From an uncultured Eubacteriales bacterium (GTDB taxonomy: Bacteria; Bacillota; Clostridia; Oscillospirales; Oscillospiraceae): a stretch of DNA of 9,762 nucleotides. Positions 1-5,276 of the stretch are shown here, in pieces; the first letter of the stretch is position 1, and the number at the start of each line of letters is the position of its first letter. The DNA is taken from assembly GCA_934572535.1 (NCBI GenBank), contig CAKTLJ010000039.1, positions 1 to 9,762 of the forward strand, given 5' to 3'. The position numbers and the translations under genes are program-made. Under the pieces are notes generated by a model, which saw only the letters and a program-made list of their open reading frames with translations, had not been told where the DNA came from and made no database searches.

Positions 1-30
1 TGTCTTACGTTGTTTAATTTACAAGGTGCA
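1..30 (-). other. Probable 16S rRNA leader (boxA-like segment) of an rRNA operon lying left of the window
   Basis: Read on the minus strand this stretch gives CCTTGTAAATTAAACAACG and then runs off the window. It resembles the conserved leader segment just upstream of 16S rRNA in Firmicutes, where a CTTTGAAAACTAAACA-like motif is common. It lies directly downstream of two strong minus-strand promoters and no start codon with a ribosome site is visible. The 16S gene itself is not in the window, so the assignment is inferred from leader similarity and promoter architecture. Confidence 0.6.
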
Positions 31-62
31 CGCCGCTTTCGTTTCCCTCAAGCGTGAGTTGT

Positions 63-91
63 ATTTTAGCACAGCTCGTTCCGCTTGTCAA
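63..91 (-). promoter_or_regulatory. Downstream rRNA-type promoter (P2)
   Basis: On the minus strand the -35 box TTGACA (86-91) and the -10 box TAAAAT (63-68) are separated by exactly 17 bases. Transcription would start near 55-57 and run left out of the window. The bases upstream (about 95-120) are rich in A and T tracts and could act as an UP element. The -35 box lies within a perfect inverted repeat, CGCTTG-T-CAAGCG on the plus strand (82-94). Strength, spacing and the tandem partner about 110 bases upstream fit an rRNA operon promoter. Confidence 0.8.
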
Positions 92-174
92 GCGCTTTCT
101 TCAAAGTTTTTTGAATTTCTTCATTTCGCTTCGTTTCAGCGCGCTTGCGGGCCGTCGTTCGCGACAGCTTGGTT

Positions 175-203
175 ATATTATCACTCCCAGCCCAGAATGT
201 CAA
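175..203 (-). promoter_or_regulatory. Upstream rRNA-type promoter (P1)
   Basis: On the minus strand a consensus -35 box TTGACA (198-203) is followed after 17 bases by TAATAT (175-180). Transcription would start near 168 and read left through P2. An A-rich stretch (about 204-240 on the minus strand) precedes it and could serve as an UP element. It lies only about 55 bases beyond the stop codon of the zinc-ribbon gene, which is also on the minus strand. No clear intrinsic terminator is visible between them, so some readthrough into the rRNA promoter region is possible. Confidence 0.8.
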
Positions 204-257
204 CCCCCTTTTTCAGATTTTTTCATTTTTTCTTTTTTCGACCTTATTGGGGGCGCT

Positions 258-665
258 TCAACTCTTCTCCTCAAAGGTCGCACCGCACTGACGACAGGTG
301 ACCCGAATATTCCCCTTCCCTCTTGGGACCCGGAGCTTGACACCGCAGGCGGGGCACTTGAAGATCTTAAACTGCCGCTTTTGCTCGGCCTTGTTCTGCC
401 AGCTCTCCTTGCTGTTGCGGAAGGCGCCGGTCTTCTGGAGGAACTTCTGATTCTCCTCCTGCCGCTTGGTGATGTTGCGTGACAGGGCGCGATAGATGCA
501 GACTCCCGCAGCCAGCACAAAGGCATAATACAGGAGCATCTGGAGTCCCCGCACCGGGACAAAGAGGGACGCCAGCCAGCAGGCAAAGCCCACGACCAAA
601 ACGGCGATATTCAATTGGTCGATCCCGTTTCTTCCCATAAACATGCGTTCCAGCATCATTCTCAT
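258..665 (-). CDS. Small membrane protein with C-terminal zinc ribbon, function unknown
   Basis: The 135-residue protein has two hydrophobic segments, about residues 18-37 and 41-60, joined by a very short loop. A charged, probably coiled linker (about 64-100) follows. The C-terminal zinc ribbon carries Cys104, Cys107, Cys124 and Cys127 (CPAC...CRQC), similar to MJ0042-type fingers and other small zinc ribbons. The topology suggests a helical hairpin anchoring a zinc ribbon at the membrane, most likely in the cytoplasm. The start at 665 is preceded by AAAGAGG (674-680) with an 8-base spacer. Several internal Met codons within the first ten residues are alternatives. No neighbour points to a function and I do not recognise a named family; the substrate or partner is unknown. 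Confidence 0.8.
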   Translation of the reverse strand: MRMMLERMFMGRNGIDQLNIAVLVVGFACWLASLFVPVRGLQMLLYYAFVLAAGVCIYRALSRNITKRQEENQKFLQKTGAFRNSKESWQNKAEQKRQFKIFKCPACGVKLRVPRGKGNIRVTCRQCGATFEEKS

Positions 666-743
666 ATTGTTCGCCTCTTTAACCTTGGTTCTATGGCAGA
701 CGGGCGCTCAGCAACGGAAGGCCGTCTGGATGCTTCCGTATAC

Positions 744-771
744 AATGTAATCCATTCTCCTGGAAAGTCAA
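744..771 (-). promoter_or_regulatory. Candidate promoter for the zinc-ribbon gene
   Basis: On the minus strand TTGACT (766-771) and TACATT (744-749) are separated by 16 bases. The -35 match is good and the -10 match is fair. The predicted start is near 737, giving a leader of about 70 bases before the ATG at 665. Overlapping inverted repeats lie around and downstream of the start: CAGACGG 697-703 with CCGTCTG 722-728, and ACGGAAG 714-720 with CTTCCGT 733-739. The rest of the 666-814 gap shows nothing else. Confidence 0.45.
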
Positions 772-814
772 TGGATTTTGCGGATTGTTTACAAAATCCT
801 TACAGGCTGGTCAC

Positions 815-849
815 AAAAAAGCCGCTGCGCACGAGGCGCAGCGGCTTTT
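815..849 (-). terminator. Intrinsic terminator of the CoA-transferase gene
   Basis: A perfect 10-bp stem, GCCGCTGCGC (821-830) with GCGCAGCGGC (836-845), encloses a 5-base loop. Read on the minus strand it ends in six T (815-820), about 27 bases past the CoA-transferase stop codon. Four T on the plus side (846-849) could give weak activity in the other direction, but no plus-strand gene needs it. Confidence 0.92.
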
Positions 850-872
850 GGATGATTCGGATCCGCGAAGGA

Positions 873-2282
873 TCAGAAGTACATGTACTTGTTGGCTTCT
901 GCACGCAGCTCTGCGCGGAAGTCGGGGTGAGCAACAGCGATCAGGTTCTCAACGCGCTGCTTAACGGTACGTGCGCGCAGCTTTGCAACGCCGTACTCGG
1001 TGATGACCATGTCGGTCAGGTTACGGGAAACGGAGACAATGGAGCCGGGATCCAGGATGGGTGCGATACGGGACACGGTGCCCTTCTTCGCAGTGGAGAT
1101 CTGGCACAGCATTGCACGGCCGCCCTTGGAGTGATAGGCACCATATGCGTAGTCGGTAGCGCCGCCGGTGCCGGACCACTGAACGTTAGCAATTGCCTCA
1201 GCTGCCACCTGGCCGGTCAGGTCGATCTGCAGAGCAGCGTTGATGGAGACCATGTTATCCTGCTGCGCGATGATCATGGGGTCGTTGGTGTAACGGCCAC
1301 GACGCATCATGACACGGGGGTGGTTGTTCAGGTAGTTATAAGTGAAGTTATCCGCGATGATGAAGGTACCGACGGACCAACCTCTATCCAGGTTCTTATA
1401 ACGGTTGGTGACAACGCCCTTCTGGATCATACGAGCCATGGAAGCGCCGATCTGCTCGGTGTGGATACCCAGGTCGTGACGGTTCATCAGCTCAAAGCCG
1501 ATGGCGTTGGGGATGCCGCCGAAGCCCAGCTGGATGCAGTCGCCGTCGTGGACCATCTCTGCGGCCAGACCTGCGATGGTCTTCTCGTTCTCGCCGATGG
1601 GGGGATCCTGCAGCTCGTACAGGGACAGGTCGGACTCGATGATCACGTCTGCCATGGCCACGGGCAGTGCGCAGTCGCCGGGCAGGTGGGGGATGCCGGG
1701 GTTGACTTCGTAGATGATCTTATCTGCGGAGTAGAAGGACTCCATCTGCCACTGCAGGTCGCAGGAGCAGCAGCAGTAACCGTGCTCGTCCATGGTGGAC
1801 ACGCCGACAACGACAACGTTGGGGCGCTTGCAGCGGTGCAGCTCCTGGCCATAGTTGTGCAGGTTGACGGGGAAGTAGGTGGACATACCGGAGGGATGGA
1901 TCTTGCGGAAGTTGCCGTCATAGAAGAAGGTCTGATGATGGAACTTGTTCTTCAGTTCAGGGTTGGTGTGGACCTGATACTCAGGGCCCCAACGATGCAC
2001 GCAGGACCACAGCTCAACGGGGTTGTTCTCGTCGATGCGGTCAGCGATGCGGTGCAGGTTACGGTAGAACAGGCGAGGTTCACTGCCGTGGATGGAGTTG
2101 ACGATGCAGTCGCCGGACTCGATCAGAGCCAGAGCGTCTTCAACGGTGCCCAGCTTGCTCTTATAGATCTCTTCATGCGTCATACCTGCGTACGCGTCGC
2201 TCAGATATTCTTCATGCTTCTTGTGCTTCTTCAGCATTACATCAGGGATATAGCGATCATAATTTTCATAATGCTCGAACAT
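873..2282 (-). CDS. Acetyl-CoA hydrolase/transferase family CoA-transferase
   Basis: The 469-residue protein belongs to the family of butyryl-CoA:acetate and 4-hydroxybutyrate CoA-transferases. These move CoA between an acyl-CoA and a carboxylate through a glutamyl-CoA intermediate. Visible landmarks are the GFGGIPN motif (about 253-259), HTEQ with the probable catalytic Glu276, GTGG near 371-374, and the C-terminal signatures SRNLTDMVITEYGVAKL and AHPDFRAEL. An N-terminal extension of about 45 residues precedes the usual start of the fold. The ATG at 2282 is chosen because AGGAGG (2294-2299) lies 11 bases upstream; a GTG at 2333 would put that ribosome site inside the gene. A cysteine cluster CCCSC (about 170-174) is unusual. 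The gene stands alone between its own promoter and terminator. The acyl substrate cannot be read from the sequence; butyrate or another short-chain acid is likely. Confidence 0.9.
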   Translation of the reverse strand: MFEHYENYDRYIPDVMLKKHKKHEEYLSDAYAGMTHEEIYKSKLGTVEDALALIESGDCIVNSIHGSEPRLFYRNLHRIADRIDENNPVELWSCVHRWGPEYQVHTNPELKNKFHHQTFFYDGNFRKIHPSGMSTYFPVNLHNYGQELHRCKRPNVVVVGVSTMDEHGYCCCSCDLQWQMESFYSADKIIYEVNPGIPHLPGDCALPVAMADVIIESDLSLYELQDPPIGENEKTIAGLAAEMVHDGDCIQLGFGGIPNAIGFELMNRHDLGIHTEQIGASMARMIQKGVVTNRYKNLDRGWSVGTFIIADNFTYNYLNNHPRVMMRRGRYTNDPMIIAQQDNMVSINAALQIDLTGQVAAEAIANVQWSGTGGATDYAYGAYHSKGGRAMLCQISTAKKGTVSRIAPILDPGSIVSVSRNLTDMVITEYGVAKLRARTVKQRVENLIAVAHPDFRAELRAEANKYMYF

Positions 2283-2347
2283 ATTGGATGTATCCTCCTG
2301 TCTTTGATAAGTACTCCAGTCTGTGCTATGCACAACTTTACTTCTTT

Positions 2348-2376
2348 ATGCTACCCCACCTCATATCAAAAGTCAA
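2348..2376 (-). promoter_or_regulatory. Candidate promoter of the CoA-transferase gene
   Basis: On the minus strand TTGACT (2371-2376) is followed after 17 bases by TAGCAT (2348-2353). The start would be near 2341, giving a leader of about 58 bases. The leader contains a small inverted repeat, TGTGC and GCACA (2322-2334). The -10 box is only a fair match. Confidence 0.55.
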
Positions 2377-2473
2377 TACAGTCGTTGTGCGGTACTTTGA
2401 ACAAAATTGCTCCCGGTCTTTTGGGCGTTTTGTCCCTTTCCCTCTTTAAACCAGACAGTTCCCTCATTTTTGT

Positions 2474-2501
2474 TTGATTTTTTCGCCCAATCTGGTACAA
2501 T
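2474..2501 (+). promoter_or_regulatory. Promoter of the FlK-like thioesterase gene
   Basis: TTGATT (2474-2479) and TACAAT (2496-2501) are separated by 16 bases. Transcription should start near 2508, about 70 bases before the thioesterase ATG. It points away from the CoA-transferase promoter about 100 bases to the left, so the two genes have separate divergent promoters within the same 296-base gap. Confidence 0.7.
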
Positions 2502-2511
2502 AACCTCCAAC

Positions 2512-2529
2512 GACCGGCCCCCACCGGTC
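2512..2529. promoter_or_regulatory. Perfect inverted repeat in the thioesterase leader, possible operator or RNA hairpin
   Basis: GACCGG (2512-2517) and CCGGTC (2524-2529) form a perfect 6-bp inverted repeat around CCCCCA. It begins within a few bases of the predicted transcription start. That position suits a repressor operator; as RNA it would form a short hairpin at the very 5' end. There is no T tract, so it is not a terminator. Confidence 0.4.
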
Positions 2530-2578
2530 AAACACCCAAGACACAACACGTATCAAAACTGATCAGGAGGCTTTCCCT

Positions 2579-2974
2579 ATGTTACAACCCGGAATTTCCG
2601 CTGAGGTCACCTTCCCCGTGACCAACCACTTTACCGCCAGGACCGTGGGCAGCGGCGCCCTGGAGGTGCTGGCCACCCCCATTATGATCGCCAAGATGGA
2701 GCAGGCCGCCTGGACCGCCGTGGCACCTCACCTGGAGGACGGCGCCGGAACCGTGGGCACCCTTATGAACGTCCAGCACGTGAGCGCCACCCCCGTGGGC
2801 ATGGAGGTCACCTGCAAGGCAGAGCTCACCGCTGTGGAGGGACGCAAGCTGGTCTACCGCGTCACCGCCTGGGACGCCAAGGGCCCCATCGGCGAGGGCG
2901 TCCATGAGCGCGCCATCATCCAGAACGACCGCTTCCTTTCCAAGGCGCAGAAGAAGCTGGACGGGGAGGCGTGA
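2579..2974 (+). CDS. FlK-like hotdog-fold acyl-CoA thioesterase
   Basis: The 131-residue protein resembles fluoroacetyl-CoA thioesterase FlK of Streptomyces cattleya over its full length. The catalytic trio known for FlK (Thr42, Glu50, His76) appears to be kept as Thr33 (LATPIM), Glu41 (KMEQAAW) and His67 (VQHVSATP). The segments AELTAVEGRKLVYRV and GVHERAII also match the family. It should hydrolyse a small acyl-CoA in the cytoplasm as a hotdog dimer. True fluoroacetate resistance is unlikely in this setting, and a housekeeping role in releasing an acyl-CoA is more probable. AGGAGG (2565-2570) sits 8 bases before the ATG. It is divergent from the CoA-transferase, which suggests related acyl-CoA metabolism, but they are not one operon. 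Confidence 0.85.
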   Translation: MLQPGISAEVTFPVTNHFTARTVGSGALEVLATPIMIAKMEQAAWTAVAPHLEDGAGTVGTLMNVQHVSATPVGMEVTCKAELTAVEGRKLVYRVTAWDAKGPIGEGVHERAIIQNDRFLSKAQKKLDGEA

Positions 2975-3002
2975 TCCCTCTCACACGCTGATCTCTCTGC
3001 CA

Positions 3003-3040
3003 GCCCTGCCCCGCTGCATCCAGTGGGGCAGGGCCCTTTG
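3003..3040 (+). terminator. Intrinsic terminator after the thioesterase gene
   Basis: GCCCTGCCCC (3003-3012) pairs with GGGGCAGGGC (3025-3034), and a further four pairs extend the stem to a CATC loop. The T tract is short (CCTTTGTT), so termination may be imperfect. It lies about 28 bases past the thioesterase stop. On the minus strand there is no T tract after the stem, so the convergent ANTAR gene does not gain a clear intrinsic terminator from it. Confidence 0.75.
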
Positions 3041-3053
3041 TTCAACATGTGCG

Positions 3054-3638
3054 CTATTGATATGTCTTTATCACGGATCCTGCCACGTCCCGTTTGGAGA
3101 GGCGCTGGTCCATGGACTGCTTTTCGATATAGCGGTGGGCCTCCGCCTCCGTCATGCCAAGGCCCTCGATCAGCAGCCACTTGGCCCGGTTGACCAGCCG
3201 GATCTCCTCGATCTTTTCCTCCACCGCGGCCTGCTTTGCCTCCATCTGGCGCATCCGCTCCCGGGTGGCACAGAGGATGCGCAGATTCTGCGCCACCATC
3301 TGCATATTGGTGGGCTTGGACAGCGTGAGCACGCCGTAGCCCACGACCCTGGCATAGATATCGTCGAACTGATCGTTCCGGACCAGCAACAAGACCCCCG
3401 CGCCGCTTCCGGTGCAGATGTCCACAGCCAGACGCATCCCGAAATCATCCGGCAGCGGCGCGTTGATCAGCACGAGATCAAAGGCAGTTTCCACGAGCTT
3501 GCGCCGCGCTTCTCCCACGCTGTGCGCCGTCGCCACCGGCCAGTAATCCGTCACAGGGAGCAGCGGCTTGATCTTCGCGGTAAAGCTGTCCGAGGCTGTG
3601 ACGAGCAGCACGCTGTATGTCCGTTCCTGAAAGACCAT
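3054..3638 (-). CDS. ANTAR-domain RNA-binding antiterminator with a degenerate receiver domain
   Basis: The 194-residue protein has an N-terminal response-regulator-like domain (about 8-118), a helical coiled linker (about 122-148) and a C-terminal ANTAR domain (about 148-192). The ANTAR pattern is clear: NRAKWLLIEGLGMTEAEA and then RLSKRDVAGSVIKTY. ANTAR proteins bind paired hairpins in nascent RNA and block intrinsic terminators, as NasR and EutV do. The receiver looks non-canonical: the usual phospho-acceptor Asp is Asn59 (LVLINAPLP) and the early acidic pair is missing (LLVTASDSF), although Lys108 (LSKPT) is kept. It is probably controlled by protein contact or ligand rather than by a kinase. 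It follows the glutamine synthetase gene by 36 bases, with AAAGGAGG (3646-3653) 7 bases before its ATG, so the two are likely co-transcribed. A glnA-nitR pair of this kind is known in Clostridium. A candidate target lies in the purA leader. Confidence 0.9.
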   Translation of the reverse strand: MVFQERTYSVLLVTASDSFTAKIKPLLPVTDYWPVATAHSVGEARRKLVETAFDLVLINAPLPDDFGMRLAVDICTGSGAGVLLLVRNDQFDDIYARVVGYGVLTLSKPTNMQMVAQNLRILCATRERMRQMEAKQAAVEEKIEEIRLVNRAKWLLIEGLGMTEAEAHRYIEKQSMDQRLSKRDVAGSVIKTYQ

Positions 3639-3674
3639 CTTCTCCCCTCCTTTCCCCCGATCCTGGCCGGCCTC

Positions 3675-4886
3675 TCAGCGATGACAATAGGCGCAGATCA
3701 CGGTTTCCGGGAGATGCTCACGGACAAACGCGCTCGCCCCGGCCAGCGCGGCGGCTTCATACAGAGAGCCGGGCAGCTTCTTCAGCCCGGCCAGCACCTC
3801 GGCAGGCGCGGTATAGACATCGAAATCAGAGGCGGGCGCGAGCGGCAGGTCACGCGCGAGCCCATCCATTCCGGCGTAGATCAGAAGCGCGTAGGCAAGG
3901 TACGGATTGGCCGTCGGGTCAGCCGAGCGCAGTTCGGCCCGGCGGTACTCCCCCACCGCCGCCGGGATCCGGATCAGCTGGGAGCGGTTTTCCGCAGACC
4001 AGGTCACATAGCAGGGCGCTTTGTCATGGCCAAGGCGGCGATAGGACTCCTCGCAGGGGTTCATAAACAGCGTCATGTCCCGGATGTTCTCCAAGATCCC
4101 CGCGATGACACGGGGCAGCGGCCGGACACTCTCATCGCATTGGACCGAGACGTTGATGTGCATCCCGTTTCCGTCCCAGTCCGCCAGCGGCTTGGGGGAA
4201 AAGCTGGCGCAAAGCCCGTTCTGGGCCGCCACGGTGCGGACCACCGTGTGGAAGGTGATGGCGTTGTCGGCAGCCGTGAGGGGGTCCGAGTAGCGAAAGT
4301 CGATCTCATTCTGGCCTGGGCCGCTTTCGTGGTGAGAACTCTCCGGCCGGATGCCCATCTGCTCCAGCATCAGGCAGATCTCCCGGCGGATCGTCTCCCC
4401 CTTGTCGTCCGGCGCGATGTCCATGTAGCCCGCCCGGTCATAGGGGCGCTTGGTCGGTTCGCCGTATTCATCCTGGTGAAACAGGTAGAACTCGATCTCC
4501 GCGCCAAAGGCAAACCGAAGGCCCCGGGCAGCGGCCGCTGCCACCGCCTGCTTCAGGATCCGCCGGGTATCCCGCTCAAAGGGTCTGCCGTCCGGATAGG
4601 AGATGTCGCAGAACATCCGCACCACCTTGCCCTGCTCCGGCCGCCAGGGAAGCCGGATCAGGGTGGAGGGGTCCGGGTGGAGCAGAAGGTCGGAACGGAC
4701 CTCGCCGCCGAAGCCATCCACCGCCGAGGCGTCAAAGGCGATCCCGTATGCAAAGGCGCGCTTGAGCTCACCGGGCAGGATGGCCACATTGTGCTGCTTT
4801 CCATAGACGTTGCAGAAGGCCAGGCGGATAAACTTGACGTCCTCCTCCTGAACAAACTGTATCACTTCTTCCGGCGTGTACTTCAT
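3675..4886 (-). CDS. glnA: Type I glutamine synthetase, C-terminally short variant
   Basis: This 403-residue enzyme should make glutamine from glutamate, ammonia and ATP. The N-terminal beta-grasp domain (about 15-100) contains FDASAVDGF and FCDISYPDGRPFERD. In the catalytic domain I see metal or substrate ligands in GAEIEFYLF (Glu130, Glu132), HHESGPGQNEIDFRY (Glu187, Glu194), GMHINVS (His243), NRSQLIRIP (Arg301, Arg306) and ELRSADPTANPYLA (Glu318, Arg320). Compared with the usual length of about 443, the C-terminus is short: the final helices normally ending in a WE..Y motif are absent. His in the usual GQHE is Asn193. No adenylylation-site region is recognisable. The ribosome site is weak (GGGTGA about 6 bases before the ATG). 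It precedes the ANTAR gene and is divergent from the purA operon. A diverged paralogue such as a gamma-glutamyl-amine ligase cannot be excluded. Confidence 0.85.
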   Translation of the reverse strand: MKYTPEEVIQFVQEEDVKFIRLAFCNVYGKQHNVAILPGELKRAFAYGIAFDASAVDGFGGEVRSDLLLHPDPSTLIRLPWRPEQGKVVRMFCDISYPDGRPFERDTRRILKQAVAAAAARGLRFAFGAEIEFYLFHQDEYGEPTKRPYDRAGYMDIAPDDKGETIRREICLMLEQMGIRPESSHHESGPGQNEIDFRYSDPLTAADNAITFHTVVRTVAAQNGLCASFSPKPLADWDGNGMHINVSVQCDESVRPLPRVIAGILENIRDMTLFMNPCEESYRRLGHDKAPCYVTWSAENRSQLIRIPAAVGEYRRAELRSADPTANPYLAYALLIYAGMDGLARDLPLAPASDFDVYTAPAEVLAGLKKLPGSLYEAAALAGASAFVREHLPETVICAYCHR

Positions 4887-4929
4887 GTTCTCACCCGCTT
4901 TCCTCGATTCAAACCGTATCTCTCAACCT

Positions 4930-4958
4930 ATGATACCACGCGCCTCGTCGATTTTCTA
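4930..4958 (-). promoter_or_regulatory. Candidate promoter of the glutamine synthetase-ANTAR pair
   Basis: On the minus strand TAGAAA (4953-4958) and TATCAT (4930-4935) are separated by 17 bases. The start would be near 4923 and the leader about 37 bases. The -10 box is good and the -35 box is weak, which suggests help from an activator or a different promoter further upstream. I saw no ANTAR-type paired hexaloop hairpins in this short leader. Confidence 0.4.
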
Positions 4959-5023
4959 CCCCGAAGCTTCCCCTCTCCCCGCCGGTTTACAAACTCGAAA
5001 TCTGCCCAAAAGCGCGATCCTGC

Positions 5024-5046
5024 AAAAAACGATTTTCAACAAATCG
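5024..5046 (-). terminator. Hairpin with T tract facing the glutamine synthetase gene, possible minus-strand terminator
   Basis: CGATTT (5030-5035) and AAATCG (5041-5046) form a 6-bp stem with a 5-base loop. On the minus strand it is followed by six T (complement of 5024-5029). It lies between the two divergent promoters and ends 4 bases from the purA -35 box. It could stop antisense transcription coming from the purA side, attenuate a distal glutamine synthetase transcript, or act as a protein site next to the purA promoter. The stem is AT-rich and weak. Confidence 0.35.
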
Positions 5047-5050
5047 ACAG

Positions 5051-5079
5051 TTGACTTTCCGGGCTGGCGGATGTATAGT
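5051..5079 (+). promoter_or_regulatory. Promoter of the purA-purB-guaA operon
   Basis: TTGACT (5051-5056) and TATAGT (5074-5079) are separated by 17 bases, one mismatch from consensus in each box. The start should be near 5086, giving an untranslated leader of about 190 bases. A strong promoter followed within a few bases by a terminator implies that control is exerted mainly by attenuation. I saw no PurBox-like direct repeat, though none was searched by computation. Confidence 0.8.
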
Positions 5080-5089
5080 TTCGGTGTTG

Positions 5090-5144
5090 AGAGACATTGG
5101 CGTCTCGGAGGCAGGACCTTCCGTGGACCCAATGTCTCTTTTTT
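5090..5144 (+). terminator. Intrinsic terminator (attenuator) in the purA leader
   Basis: An 11-bp perfect stem forms between 5090-5100 (AGAGACATTGG) and 5129-5139 (CCAATGTCTCT), followed by six T (5139-5144). The 28-base apical part can fold as its own small hairpin (5106-5123). It lies only a few bases after the predicted start and about 130 bases before the purA ATG, so it would end transcription before the operon unless disrupted. Its left arm is shared with the alternative P1 hairpin (5091-5106). Confidence 0.85.
5091..5123 (+). promoter_or_regulatory. Putative ANTAR target: tandem hexaloop hairpins that compete with the purA terminator
   Basis: P1 is a perfect 5-bp stem GAGAC (5091-5095) with GTCTC (5102-5106) around the hexaloop ATTGGC. 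Loop positions 1 and 4 are A5096 and G5099, the conserved bases of ANTAR-bound RNA. P2 follows directly: CGGAGG (5106-5111) pairs with CTTCCG (5118-5123), including one G-T wobble, around the hexaloop CAGGAC. P2 keeps G at position 4 but has C at position 1, so the match is partial. P1 uses the terminator's 5' arm, so P1 and the terminator are mutually exclusive. Binding by an ANTAR protein, plausibly the one encoded at 3054-3638, would favour readthrough into purA. The remaining leader (5145-5276) shows only a CCGAATTCGG palindrome (5151-5160) and a short GC-rich inverted repeat near 5203-5220. Confidence 0.6.
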
Positions 5145-5276
5145 ATCGTTCCGAATTCGGGAAGCGTGTGGTGTCTTTGGCGTTTTTTCCAAGAAACCCT
5201 CCGACCGGGCCTCCCCGGCCGATCACGGGTTTTAACGAAACGTTCGGCCGCAAAGCAAAAGTAAGGAGATCGAGCT

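Noticed and set aside
26..586. Plus- and minus-strand open frames over the left edge
   Set aside because: They overlap the tandem rRNA-type promoters or the zinc-ribbon gene in other frames and lack ribosome sites and motifs.
615..2477. A 620-residue plus-strand open frame opposite the CoA-transferase
   Set aside because: It is antisense to a well-supported family member, is rich in low-complexity V, D, G and H residues, has no ribosome site, and arises from GC-rich codon use.
2904..5054. A 716-residue plus-strand open frame spanning the ANTAR and glutamine synthetase genes
   Set aside because: It crosses two recognised genes and their intergenic gap, and has no family resemblance and no credible start.
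5145..5276. A riboswitch (purine or glutamine type) or leader peptide in the distal purA leader
   Set aside because: I see no conserved purine-aptamer core or glutamine-riboswitch motif and no short frame with a good ribosome site; only minor palindromes are present.
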